A DNA stretch of 64,000 bases from CAYOOP01 sp964405685 (GTDB lineage Bacteria > Pseudomonadota > Alphaproteobacteria > Rickettsiales > SXRF01), in the NCBI GenBank assembly GCA_964405685.1, contig CAYOOP010000001.1:124001-188000 (forward strand), read 5' to 3'. Shown here piece by piece: positions 34,559 through 42,757 of the stretch. The position numbers and the translations under genes are program-made. The notes below the pieces were generated by a model, which ran no database searches, was not told the DNA's origin, and saw only the letters and a program-made list of their open reading frames with translations. The stretch's first letter is position 1, and each line of letters opens with the position of its first letter.

Positions 34559-35392
34559 TTACTTAAGTCCACCACCTTTTTTTGCAGAAATCTTGGGTTC
34601 AAAGGGCTTTTCGTACGCACCATCGCCGGTTTCGGTAACAAAATAATCAATGGTGGGTAGTGTCTCATCGGTCGCAGGGGCAAGCATGCGCAGGCGCACG
34701 CGGTAGCGACCAAGAGTACCAGTTGGTAACTCTGGGCTTACCAATGTAAGCTGGTTATTTGCGCCGACAGGACGGGTGACATTTTTCAGTGGACGATAGA
34801 GCGGCTGATCCAACCCGCCAAAATTATCCGCTACTTCCCATACGGCACGCAGCACACCGGAGCCTGATACATTGACTTCTGCGCGCGCGCGAAGCGCTTC
34901 TTTTTGTGCTATGGCGCGGTAATCCGTACCGTCCTCAAAAGTCAGCGTTTGGCTGGCAAGGCCAGGCTGCCCAGCGGTTCCGCCGGTAATGGTAATGGTG
35001 ACTTCATCACTATTGGCAAACACCCCGTCATCGGCAAAGAAGCGTTCATACTCAAGCACTGCCCCTTGACGCTGTGCCGCTAACACTACATGGCGTGGTA
35101 CGGTCACATTTTCTACAATATTGACTACTCCAACCAATCCATTGGGAATAGAGCGTGTAATGGTACGGGTAGTAGCGGTGGTAGGCGCGCCAGCAATCTT
35201 GAACGTACCTGCTTGTCCAATCATCGTACCCGTACCCGCGAAAGGGGTATGAGTCACCTGCCATGTGACTACAAATGTCGAATTACCAGAAACGCTCGCC
35301 TCACGCGTGGTAGGATTGACTGATACACCAGTTACTGTTGCAAAAGCGGCATAAGGCAGGAAGAGAGCTATGAGCAAAGGAAGCGTTTTCAT
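34559..35392 (-). CDS. Exported beta-rich (Ig-like) protein, unknown
   Basis: 277 residues from the ATG at 35392, which has GGATGG upstream and lies four bases after the barrel gene; an ATG at 35407 overlaps that gene. The signal peptide (KTLPLLIALFLPYAAFA) is followed by a Thr/Val-rich beta domain (TGVSVNPTTREASVSG, TFVVTWQVTH) and a second beta region near 130-265 (NSDEVTITITGG, YRVRLRMLAP). The tail is Lys/Gly-rich. There are no cysteines in the mature protein. It could be a periplasmic chaperone-like or structural partner of the barrel. No family is recognised. Confidence 0.7.
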   Translation of the reverse strand: MKTLPLLIALFLPYAAFATVTGVSVNPTTREASVSGNSTFVVTWQVTHTPFAGTGTMIGQAGTFKIAGAPTTATTRTITRSIPNGLVGVVNIVENVTVPRHVVLAAQRQGAVLEYERFFADDGVFANSDEVTITITGGTAGQPGLASQTLTFEDGTDYRAIAQKEALRARAEVNVSGSGVLRAVWEVADNFGGLDQPLYRPLKNVTRPVGANNQLTLVSPELPTGTLGRYRVRLRMLAPATDETLPTIDYFVTETGDGAYEKPFEPKISAKKGGGLK

Positions 35393-35396
35393 AATA

Positions 35397-37430
35397 TTAC
35401 CATCCAAATGGTGCGTTAATCTTTATGTTAGCATAGATTTTATATTGGCTGCCGATATCACTGCGCACATTCGCATGATCTGCTACATTTTGATATTGTG
35501 CGTTGAGTCCAATACCATAACCAGGTGCGTTGCGCTCCGCTTCAGCAAACCTCCAAAACAGTTCGCCTGAAACGTTATATTGTTTATCATCATGGCCGGA
35601 ATCATTAAGCTGGATAGAGCCATAGGTGTGGCTGGTGAGCACGTCTTCCAGAATAATGTAATTGACATCAATCCCAGCAAAATAATTGCTCTGTTCTTTG
35701 GCGGAAACATAGCGCAGGCGTTCATGTTGCAGCGAGGGTGAAACGGTGAAACTCTCGGTAGGAAAATAGGAAAACGAAAGCTCGGTGAGATGCGAATCTT
35801 GGTTATCTGAGAGTAGAATCTTATCACGATACTCGGTGTAAGTATGCGTAAGCGACAAACTCGATTGCTCAAAATTTGTGTTCCAGCCAATGTTACCGCC
35901 GGAATTGTGATAACGTAGGTTATCACCCAAAAACCCCGCCGGCGTTTTATCGCGGAACGTATTATGCAAATATGCACCCGTCGTGAAAGTACTGTTATTA
36001 AACCAGTCCAAGCCCTCCACTTCCAACCCTAGATACGAGGGCGTAAAGCTTGCCTGAACCGACCCGCCTTGTGTTTTATCCGTAGGCACATCAACCAGCT
36101 GATTCACGTTGTTTTTCATCACATATCCATCCGCCACTAGCGTAAACGTGTCATGCACAAAATCTGACGTGAGGCTTACGCGTTTTTGATCGCTGGGGAG
36201 GTTGTTGTTAGTAATGGCGTGGAAATAAGTGCCTACGCGCTTAGCGTCCAACGTCAGATTCCAATTCACCTCATTATAGGTAGCAGGGTTTAAATCACCC
36301 CACAAAGCAACACTTGCCAGTCCGCGTGCTGCCTCATCATTCAGCGGACCAATCATCGTACCATCACCGTCATAGTCATAATGCGTGTGCGCAAATTCGC
36401 CCTTAAGACGCGTGCGATCTTTGAGACCACGCCATTCAGTGCCGAGATTCCAACCCTTGCCAGATTTACTGATATCGTCAATCAGCGCATCGCCCCGACC
36501 ACGTTCGCGTCCATCACCGCTTACATAGCCACCTTCTACCCAAAAATGTTCGTCGAATCCGAGCGGATAAAACTGCATCTGTGTGCCGCTAACACGTTCA
36601 TTTGGTTCGCGTACACCGCTGATATTCACACTGCCGATAGCACGCGCCGGGTCCTGCGAAAAACCGATCACACGCACATGTTCCAGCGCCTCCAGTTGCA
36701 ACGAGGCACCACGGCGATAAAATTTGTCCATCAATAGGTTAGAAACACCGACATCATGGTTGCCAAACCGCAGCATGGCATTGCCATGTTCTGAAAATCC
36801 ACGGCCGGTGAGCAAATATTCACCGTATTGCCATGGGCGATCATCATAGTTGTTGGCGGGTATCGAGTCGTAATTTCCGTTGAATTTTGCACGAAAATCC
36901 CAATGTGTGCCACCCGCCACAGCATTCGTATCAAGGAATGCATTCGCTGTGTGCGTATCGGGGTGGTTGCGGCCACGTAAATTCTTGTCAGCAAGTAGGG
37001 TGTTATATTGCCCGGTAGCCTCACCCCACACTTGTTGGTCGTCACCGGTTTGCCCACCCACGCGAACGACCCAACGCTCCAATTCTGTGTATTTCTCGTT
37101 ACCCACATGCTCATACAGTTTCACCACATGGTCGCCAACGCTTAAGCGGTTACTTGGCTGGTATGTCACTCGGCGGCCGGAAAGTTGCACGGATGGTGTA
37201 ACATCTTCTCCATCAAACTGCAGAAATAGATTGCCTTTACGCTCGTCGGAAATTGCGTCAGTCAGGTCAAATACGATGGCATCGGTAGGGCTGATGGCGC
37301 TTTGGCGGGCAGCAGGTTGCACAAGAGCAATCGCATCGGCGGTGTGCGCAGCAAACGGCAAACCGAGGCTAATCCCGCCAGCAATAGCGCTGCACAAAAG
37401 CAACTCCGATATTTTGAAGCCAACCCTCAT
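35397..37430 (-). CDS. Outer-membrane beta-barrel protein with N-terminal Ig-like domain
   Basis: 677 residues. The signal peptide (LLLCSAIAGGISLGLPFAAH) is followed by an Ig-like domain at about 45-125 (TDAIVFDLTDAISDE, GDHVVKLYEH, ERWVVRVGG). Residues 130-677 alternate polar and hydrophobic residues with frequent aromatic girdle residues, and the protein ends in INAPFGW. That C-terminal aromatic is typical of outer-membrane barrels. There is no TonB box, plug or POTRA domain. It is the first gene of the seven-gene operon. It is likely a channel or surface-assembly protein for the small exported proteins that follow, but this is inferred from the operon only. Confidence 0.75.
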   Translation of the reverse strand: MRVGFKISELLLCSAIAGGISLGLPFAAHTADAIALVQPAARQSAISPTDAIVFDLTDAISDERKGNLFLQFDGEDVTPSVQLSGRRVTYQPSNRLSVGDHVVKLYEHVGNEKYTELERWVVRVGGQTGDDQQVWGEATGQYNTLLADKNLRGRNHPDTHTANAFLDTNAVAGGTHWDFRAKFNGNYDSIPANNYDDRPWQYGEYLLTGRGFSEHGNAMLRFGNHDVGVSNLLMDKFYRRGASLQLEALEHVRVIGFSQDPARAIGSVNISGVREPNERVSGTQMQFYPLGFDEHFWVEGGYVSGDGRERGRGDALIDDISKSGKGWNLGTEWRGLKDRTRLKGEFAHTHYDYDGDGTMIGPLNDEAARGLASVALWGDLNPATYNEVNWNLTLDAKRVGTYFHAITNNNLPSDQKRVSLTSDFVHDTFTLVADGYVMKNNVNQLVDVPTDKTQGGSVQASFTPSYLGLEVEGLDWFNNSTFTTGAYLHNTFRDKTPAGFLGDNLRYHNSGGNIGWNTNFEQSSLSLTHTYTEYRDKILLSDNQDSHLTELSFSYFPTESFTVSPSLQHERLRYVSAKEQSNYFAGIDVNYIILEDVLTSHTYGSIQLNDSGHDDKQYNVSGELFWRFAEAERNAPGYGIGLNAQYQNVADHANVRSDIGSQYKIYANIKINAPFGW

Positions 37431-37789
37431 GGGGAGAAATATTTACCAAATCGGTATTTTTTGTCTATGATGAAATGGTTCACTATGGGCACACGAGATA
37501 CCAAACATCCCTATAGAATGCTGGCGGAGTATGATTGCTAATGTGATGGTGGAATGGTGGTAAGCCCGATACAGGCGCGGAGTTGCGATTCTCACAGGCC
37601 AGACTTAAGTTAGCACTTCAAAATGTTGGCTGTGGAATGGCGAATTTAGTGAAAATGCTCTCAGCATGCCAGAGAAAATAAGCAGAAAAAAACCTCTAAT
37701 GGATCGTGTCTGATTTATTGATAGTGCGCACACAGGTAGCGGGTTGTTTAACATATTGCCAACTATAGCACGCATTCTATAGTGCACGG
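37431..37789. other. Gene-free divergent region between barrel gene and Crp/Fnr gene
   Basis: No credible gene. It contains dispersed-repeat copy 3 and a short direct repeat (CTATAGCACG, CTATAGTGCACG) immediately before the Crp/Fnr start codon that could be a regulatory site. No convincing Fnr box is seen here. Confidence 0.5.
37605..37690 (+). repeat. Dispersed repeat, copy 3
   Basis: The left part (CAGGCCAGACTTAAG from 37596, then TTAGCACTTCAAAATG and TTGGCTG) is the same as at tRNA-Gln. The right part (TTTAGTGAAAA, GCTCTCAGCATGCCA, GCAGAAA) follows copies 1 and 2 but is more diverged. It therefore looks like a hybrid of the two forms. Confidence 0.82.
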
Positions 37790-38521
37790 ATGATAAAATC
37801 ACAGCTACACGCGTCCAATCCTACGATTTCGCATCCACTGTTTGAGGCGAGCCCTGAATTGTGGAGAGAGGCTGCCAGCACGCTACGGAAGAAAACCTAC
37901 GAGAATGATGATCGTATCATCTCGCATGGCGATGCGGCGGGGAGCCTGTGGTTGGTGCTTTTTGGCTGGGTAAAGCTCACGCGCCAAACACCGGATGGCA
38001 AAGAAAGTATTATCGGCTTGTGTACGGAAGGGGATGTCTTTGGCGAAGCGGCGTTGTTTCCCCACGCCAACTATCCCTACACTGCGGAAGTGGTGGGGTG
38101 CAGCGCGGAATTGGCAGCGATTCCGGCAACAACGATTCGTGCGCTAGTGGCCAAAGAACCTTCGCTTTCTGCGCGCGTGATGGCACTACTCAATGAACGC
38201 ACATCGCAGGCGCAACTGAAATTAGAACAGTTGACGACGATGTCTGCTGCGCAGCGTTTGGGCTGTTTTTTGCTCAGGCTCTGCCATACGCAGGTGGGCG
38301 GTGCGAAGACTCTGCAAATACCCGTTGAGAAGCATATTTTAGCGGCGTATCTCGGCATGAAGCCCGAGACTCTATCCCGCAGTCAGCAACAGTTGAAGCC
38401 ACTGGGTATTTTGGTTTCCGGTCATGCTATCACCATCAATCAGGTGGAGAAGCTACGAGAGTTTGTGTGCAATAGTTGCTCGGAATCTGGCAATTGCGAG
38501 GCGGAAGAGGTTCTGAATTAA
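37790..38521 (+). CDS. Crp/Fnr-family transcriptional regulator
   Basis: 243 residues. An N-terminal cyclic-nucleotide-binding-type beta barrel (RIISHGDAAGSLWLVLFGWV, GDVFGEAALFPHANYP) and dimer helix are followed by a C-terminal helix-turn-helix (HILAAYLGMKPETLSRSQQQ). There is no N-terminal Fnr cysteine cluster. Instead the extreme C-terminus has CNSCSESGNC, which may bind metal or heme, or sense redox. The E-x-x-S-R recognition residues (ETLSR) are those that read TTGAT half-sites. Two such boxes lie at 39607 and 48009, so it probably controls ompW and the cbb3 operon. It overlaps the end of the convergent gene at 38518. Confidence 0.9.
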   Translation: MIKSQLHASNPTISHPLFEASPELWREAASTLRKKTYENDDRIISHGDAAGSLWLVLFGWVKLTRQTPDGKESIIGLCTEGDVFGEAALFPHANYPYTAEVVGCSAELAAIPATTIRALVAKEPSLSARVMALLNERTSQAQLKLEQLTTMSAAQRLGCFLLRLCHTQVGGAKTLQIPVEKHILAAYLGMKPETLSRSQQQLKPLGILVSGHAITINQVEKLREFVCNSCSESGNCEAEEVLN

Positions 38522-38940
38522 ACTGCAAACACACCTTCCAGCGCATGGGTGAGGTTCGGCAGTGGCGGCGGTTGCTTAAACCATGCCGCCAAAAGTGGGT
38601 ATTCGATTTCCGCCACAATATGCCGCGTGGCCGATTGCGGTAGAGACGCATGTACCCACGCAATATCGTTGCTGCCACCTACCAATACCAGTTGATCAAA
38701 CGCATGGGTACGATCTGCTTCAACGATAGATTCTTGAAATTGTTCCAGCGATGCAAACACCGCGTGGTTATGTTGCACTACGGGCAAGAGCGTTCCTCGC
38801 ACATCTTTTTCAAACAGCGAAATCATCCCCTCGCACGCAGCAACTACCCATACGCGCGGCGCACCACCACACCCACTGCCCTTGCATTTGCCAGAGCAGG
38901 CTTTGTTTGTAGTGATGGGTGTGACGGTGCAGCCAGACAT
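38518..38940 (-). CDS. Host-attachment/baeRF-like protein with N-terminal Cys cluster
   Basis: 140 residues. The core VWVVAACEGMISLFE, FDQLVLVGGSNDIAWVHAS and RHIVAEIEYPLL resembles bacterial eRF1-like proteins annotated as required for attachment to host cells (short family). Function in that family is poorly known. The N-terminus adds CTVTPITTNKACSGKCKGSG with a final CGG, four cysteines that could bind metal. Its place among Fnr-linked genes suggests a low-oxygen role. It overlaps the 3' end of the convergent Crp/Fnr gene by four bases. Confidence 0.65.
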   Translation of the reverse strand: MSGCTVTPITTNKACSGKCKGSGCGGAPRVWVVAACEGMISLFEKDVRGTLLPVVQHNHAVFASLEQFQESIVEADRTHAFDQLVLVGGSNDIAWVHASLPQSATRHIVAEIEYPLLAAWFKQPPPLPNLTHALEGVFAV

Positions 38941-38942
38941 GG

Positions 38943-39551
38943 CTAAAACTTATAGCCAACGCCCACGCCAATCAACCACGGATCAATATCTACATCCGCG
39001 CGGACACCACTTGGACTAAACTTGGCTGTCGTGCTGATAAATACCTTTTTCACATCAATGTTGGCATACCAATTATCTTGAATGGGAATATCAACACCCG
39101 CTTGCAGCGCGCCACCGAAGCTATCGTCGTATGTAACGGCATTCAGTGCACCCGCATCTTCATTGAAGAAATGCGTATAGTTCACGCCAGCGCCGACATA
39201 GGGCTTAATTCCATCAAATTGCGTAAAATGATATTGTAACGTGAGTGTAGGCGGTAATAACCACGAACTTCCCGCGTCAATTCCACTGCTGGTTTTGACA
39301 TCATGCGGCGTAACAGCAGCGATCAGTTCTGCCGCTATATTCGGTGTAAAGAAATAGGTGAAATCTAGCTCTGGAACCACGCTGTTATCGACACTCACGC
39401 TATCGCCATTGGAAACGCGACCATCTTCATCAGGCACCACGCCTAGCGCGCGTGCGCGGATCATAAAATCGCCAGCTTTGAAATCGGATGCTGCAAACGC
39501 AGGGCTGACGAGCGTAAGAGCAATCGCGACCGTCAGAAAAAGTTTTTTCAT
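38943..39551 (-). CDS. ompW: OmpW-family outer-membrane protein
   Basis: 202 residues from the ATG at 39551, which has GGAGAG four bases upstream and starts a clean signal peptide (KKLFLTVAIALTLVSPAFA). Longer starts up to 39620 run through the promoter. OmpW motifs are GDFMIRARALGVVPDEDG, TPNIAAELIAAVTPHDV, PPTLTLQYHF, KPYVGAGVNYTHFF and the terminal GVGVGYKF. It forms an eight-stranded barrel for small hydrophobic molecules. OmpW is often induced under low oxygen, and the Fnr-type box at 39607-39620 is correctly placed for activation (TATCTT -10 near 39584). Confidence 0.93.
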   Translation of the reverse strand: MKKLFLTVAIALTLVSPAFAASDFKAGDFMIRARALGVVPDEDGRVSNGDSVSVDNSVVPELDFTYFFTPNIAAELIAAVTPHDVKTSSGIDAGSSWLLPPTLTLQYHFTQFDGIKPYVGAGVNYTHFFNEDAGALNAVTYDDSFGGALQAGVDIPIQDNWYANIDVKKVFISTTAKFSPSGVRADVDIDPWLIGVGVGYKF

Positions 39552-39606
39552 AGGGCTCTCCATCGTTATGATGGCACTGAAGATAGACGGATAAACCGAG
39601 CAATCC

Positions 39607-39620
39607 TTGATTTGGGTCAA
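39607..39620. promoter_or_regulatory. Fnr-type box between ompW and the DUF465 gene
   Basis: TTGATTTGGGTCAA fits TTGAT-N4-ATCAA with one change. Its centre is about 62 bp from both start codons. Spacing of about 41 bp from plausible start points on both strands suits class II activation in both directions. An identical 14-mer precedes the cbb3 operon at 48009. Confidence 0.85.
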
Positions 39621-39675
39621 GCGCCAAAGCCTTCTCTGTGTTTATGTTGAGGAGGAACAACAGAAGGAGTCTCTC

Positions 39676-39918
39676 ATGCCACTTGAAAACCATAGCTTGA
39701 TCAACGAATTTCCTGAAATGCGCGAGCGTATTCACCGGTTAAAAGCGGCCGATGGCCACTTTGCTCGGCTCTTTAATGAATACGATGCGGTGGAACATAG
39801 TGTACATCGCATTGAATCCGGGGCCGAAGCGGCCAGCGATGAACGGTTGGAGCAACTCAAGAAAGAGCGGCTTGCACTGAAAGATGAGCTGTACAATATG
39901 CTGCGGAAAGCGGCTTAA
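39676..39918 (+). CDS. DUF465 (YdcH-type) small helical protein
   Basis: 80 residues from the ATG at 39676 with AGAAGGAG upstream. MPLENHSLINEFPEMRERIH, HFARLFNEYDAVEHSVHRIE and LKKERLALKDELYNMLRKA form a two-helix coiled coil typical of the DUF465/YdcH family. The function is unknown. The Fnr-type box 56 bp upstream suggests low-oxygen induction. It converges on ccoS with a four-base overlap of the ends. Confidence 0.88.
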   Translation: MPLENHSLINEFPEMRERIHRLKAADGHFARLFNEYDAVEHSVHRIESGAEAASDERLEQLKKERLALKDELYNMLRKAA

Positions 39919-40061
39919 ACCTCTTCATCCTCCCGCAAGATCCGGTGCGGTGCGCCGTCTAGGTCTTCGAACTGGTTGTTTTTCATTGCCCACATGAAGG
40001 CGACAAGCCCAAGAACACCGAGCGTAAGCGCGATGGGTATGAGGTAGAGTAGGATGTTCAT
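39915..40061 (-). CDS. ccoS: CcoS, cbb3 oxidase maturation protein
   Basis: 48 residues. MNILLYLIPIALTLGVLGL is a single membrane helix followed by FMWAMKNNQFEDLDGAPHRI, the FxWxxxxxQFDDLxGxxxRIL signature of CcoS. CcoS is needed for cofactor (heme b/Cu) insertion into cbb3 oxidase. The start overlaps the ccoI stop as ATGA. It is the last gene of the operon. Confidence 0.92.
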   Translation of the reverse strand: MNILLYLIPIALTLGVLGLVAFMWAMKNNQFEDLDGAPHRILREDEEV

Positions 40062-42205
40062 GCGCGCTCCTTCAACATGCGAAGCCTAAACGCATTACCA
40101 ATGACCAGCAGTGATGAACTGGACATGGCGATTGCTGCAATGAGTGGCGTAACATAGCCAGCGACCGCCAGCGGAATCGCAATCACGTTATAACCAATCG
40201 CCAACCAGAAGTTTTGCCGCACCAACGTTTGCGAAAATTGCGCGGTTTTCCAAGCAGTAATCACAGGTACCAGTTTATCGCCCTGAAATACAATGTCAGC
40301 TGCGTTTTGCGTAATATCCATCGCGCTGGCGGGTGACATAGAAATGCTCGCGGAAGAAAGCGACGGTGCATCATTCAACCCATCGCCCACCATCAGCACA
40401 TGTGCGCCGTCCGCTTTGAGCACAGAGATCTTTTCGGTTTTTTGCAGTGGTGATAATGCGCCTTCAAATGCCTTGATGCCCAACTTCTGAGCAATATCTT
40501 TAGCCACCTCTTGCCGATCACCAGAGAGCAATAACGTCTTGATGCCACTTGATTGCAGCGCGGCGATCACCTCTTTCGCATCTTCGCGCAATTGATCGGC
40601 AAAGGTAAAGCGAATAGGTTGTTTTCCATCCTCTGCTAACCACAACTCCAGTGTGTTTTCACCATCATCAGGCAACTGCGTTGCCCAGCTTCTTTTACCC
40701 AGCTTGACCCCTTCCGATTCAAGCCCACAGCCTTGAATTTCATGCACATGCACCATCGGCAACACATTTGGATACGCACGCACCAATGCTTGCGATAGCG
40801 GATGTTTGCTGTTTGCTGCAATTGCGGCCGCTTTCTCTAAATCCTGAATCCTGAATCCTGAATCCTGCAATACTGGTTTTCCCAGCGTCAACGTGCCGGT
40901 TTTATCAAACACGGCGTGGGTGATGGTAGCAAGTCGCTCTAGCGCGCTGCCGCTTTTAAGTAGAATGCCAGCGCGCATCAGCTTGCCGCTGGCCAGCACC
41001 TGTACTACCGGCACCGCTAACCCTAAAGCACACGGGCAGGTGATGATGAGCACGGTGGCCGCATAAAGCAATGCAAGCTGCCACTCGATATCTCCAAACA
41101 ACATCCAACCCGCAAATGTTGCGGCGGCAAGCGCATGCACCGCAGGTGTATACCAACCAGAAATGCGGTCAGCCAATGTCACATATTTCGCTTGCGATTG
41201 CTCGGCGGTTTCCATGAGTCTTACAATTTCCGAAAGCAAGGAACGTTCGCCTGCTTTAGTGATCCGAATGGTGAGTGGCGCGGCAATATTCATCGTACCC
41301 GCAAATACTTTCGTGCCGACACGCACTTGCTGTGGCAGGGTTTCTCCCGTAATCAAGCTGGTGTCGAGTTCCGATTCGCCCGAGATAATCTCCCCATCGG
41401 CACCGATTTTCTCACCCGCCGCTACCAGTAAAATCATACCTTCTTTGAGATCAGAAAGAGGCAGCATTTCTTGCACGCCGTCTTTGAGAATGGTGGCAAA
41501 ACCCGTCATCATTTGCAACAAATCATGCGCGGCGCTGCGTGCGCGGCCTTTCGCGCGCGCTTCCAGATAGCGCCCGATAAGCAGAAAAAACAGCAACATC
41601 ACACCCGAATCAAAATAGGAATGTCTGCCGAACGTCGCGGTTTCGTAGAAGCTCATGAGCGTGGCTAGAATCACTGCCACGGAAATCGGCACATCCATAT
41701 TCGTTTTGCGCTGCGCGAGTGCTTTCCACGCCGATTTATAAAATGGCAAGCCTGAGTAAGCGATGGCGGGAATGGCAATCACCGCTTGTATCCAATGGAA
41801 AAATGTCCGTGTAGCTTCACCCATCTGCATGGGGTCACTGCTCCACAGCGGCACCGAAAACAGCATAAGGTTACCGCTGGCGAACCCGGCCACGGCAAGG
41901 CAGCGCAGCAAGAACTTTTCTTCTTTTCTCTCTGCAGTTTCCGAAGTTGCAGGGTCAAAAGGCACGGCGCGATAGCCCATGCCGTTGATCAGTTCAACCC
42001 ACTTATCACCAAGCTCCACCGCCCCTTGCCACACCACACACAATCGCTTAGTAGAAAGATTAAGCCGCGCAGTGTGCACCGCCTCTTGCTTTTTAAGCGC
42101 GCCCTCGATAATCGCCACGCAACTTGGGCAATGCATCCCATCCACCAACAGGTTCACGCTGTGGAGGCCATCGGCTTCAGAGGTGATGAAAGGGCGTGTG
42201 GTCAT
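40058..42205 (-). CDS. ccoI: CcoI/FixI copper-translocating P-type ATPase
   Basis: 715 residues from the ATG at 42205; an open frame reaches 42280 but that extension is encoded by a palindromic repeat. The heavy-metal domain has GMHCPSC (about residue 23). The membrane CPC motif (ITCPCALGLAVP), phosphorylation site DKTGTLTLG, HP motif (SKHPLSQAL) and GDGLNDAPSLSSA hinge are all present. It exports or delivers Cu for cbb3 assembly. A four-copy tandem heptamer lies in the coding sequence after LGKPVL (40841-40867). Eight membrane helices are expected. Confidence 0.93.
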   Translation of the reverse strand: MTTRPFITSEADGLHSVNLLVDGMHCPSCVAIIEGALKKQEAVHTARLNLSTKRLCVVWQGAVELGDKWVELINGMGYRAVPFDPATSETAERKEEKFLLRCLAVAGFASGNLMLFSVPLWSSDPMQMGEATRTFFHWIQAVIAIPAIAYSGLPFYKSAWKALAQRKTNMDVPISVAVILATLMSFYETATFGRHSYFDSGVMLLFFLLIGRYLEARAKGRARSAAHDLLQMMTGFATILKDGVQEMLPLSDLKEGMILLVAAGEKIGADGEIISGESELDTSLITGETLPQQVRVGTKVFAGTMNIAAPLTIRITKAGERSLLSEIVRLMETAEQSQAKYVTLADRISGWYTPAVHALAAATFAGWMLFGDIEWQLALLYAATVLIITCPCALGLAVPVVQVLASGKLMRAGILLKSGSALERLATITHAVFDKTGTLTLGKPVLQDSGFRIQDLEKAAAIAANSKHPLSQALVRAYPNVLPMVHVHEIQGCGLESEGVKLGKRSWATQLPDDGENTLELWLAEDGKQPIRFTFADQLREDAKEVIAALQSSGIKTLLLSGDRQEVAKDIAQKLGIKAFEGALSPLQKTEKISVLKADGAHVLMVGDGLNDAPSLSSASISMSPASAMDITQNAADIVFQGDKLVPVITAWKTAQFSQTLVRQNFWLAIGYNVIAIPLAVAGYVTPLIAAIAMSSSSLLVIGNAFRLRMLKERA
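40841..40867. repeat. Tandem heptanucleotide inside ccoI
   Basis: ATCCTGA repeated three times plus a partial fourth unit (ATCCTG). Because the unit is not a multiple of three, gain or loss of one copy would shift the ccoI frame. It encodes the DSGFRIQD stretch between the phosphorylation site and the SKHP motif. Confidence 0.85.
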
Positions 42206-42212
42206 ACATTCC

Positions 42213-42316
42213 GTCATCCTGCGAGGCGCGAAGCGACTGCGCAGGATCTCGTTATTATTGTAAAAAGATCCTGTGCTCATGTCTTCGCTTTCAGCTTCGA
42301 CGATGCCACAGGATTT
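42213..42316. repeat. Palindromic element between ccoH and ccoI
   Basis: Two hairpins: ATCCTGCG/CGCAGGAT (42216-42247, with GCGCGAAGCGACT in the loop) and GATCCTGTG/CACAGGAT (42267-42314, with CTTCGCTTTCAGCTTCG inside). The first has the look of a mobile extragenic palindrome (GTCATCCTGCGAGGCGCGAA). It fills the only sizeable gap in the cco operon, leaves an open frame joined to ccoI, and may affect mRNA stability between ccoH and ccoI. Confidence 0.75.
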
Positions 42317-42319
42317 GAG

Positions 42320-42757
42320 CTACTCTACCACAATCCTCTTATTAACCTGAAAATTTTTATCGCCAACCTGTGCATCCACCCGTACATCCCACACGCCCTT
42401 AGCGGGGAAAGGGATAGGTGTGTTTTTGTCTTTTAATTCCACCGTGAAATCCATCCCTTTTTCGGCAGGGCGGGTGATGGTGGCGGTGACACTATCTGGC
42501 GTGAGTAGCTTTCCTTGCTTATCTTTCAGCGTGAAGTGGAGCGTACCATTGGCATAGCTTATCTCTCCCTTCCATCCCAATTTCTCCTGCGCTGCTTCTG
42601 CTTTGACCACTTCGTTATACGCAAGTCCCCTTTCATAGGCATGATCCGTCACCACGCCGCTATGGGTGCGGATGGCCAGCGTCATCATGACTGCATTCAC
42701 AGCGGCAATTAATCCAAAAAATGCAGTGAAATACCAGAATACGCGTTTGCCTGTCAT
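42320..42757 (-). CDS. ccoH: CcoH/FixH assembly protein
   Basis: 145 residues. One N-terminal membrane helix (FWYFTAFFGLIAAVNAVMM) is followed by a periplasmic beta domain with SGVVTDHAYERGLAYNEVV, the FixH signature. It assists cbb3 assembly with CcoI. The start overlaps the ccoG stop as ATGA. Confidence 0.92.
   Translation of the reverse strand: MTGKRVFWYFTAFFGLIAAVNAVMMTLAIRTHSGVVTDHAYERGLAYNEVVKAEAAQEKLGWKGEISYANGTLHFTLKDKQGKLLTPDSVTATITRPAEKGMDFTVELKDKNTPIPFPAKGVWDVRVDAQVGDKNFQVNKRIVVE

Noticed and set aside
42206..42280. Upstream start of ccoI adding 25 residues
   Set aside because: The extension is encoded by the palindromic element, has no ribosome-binding site and is not part of the FixI family.
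41786..42436. 216-codon rightward frame opposite ccoI/ccoH
   Set aside because: Crosses two genes and the palindromic element on the other strand; no start signal or family resemblance.
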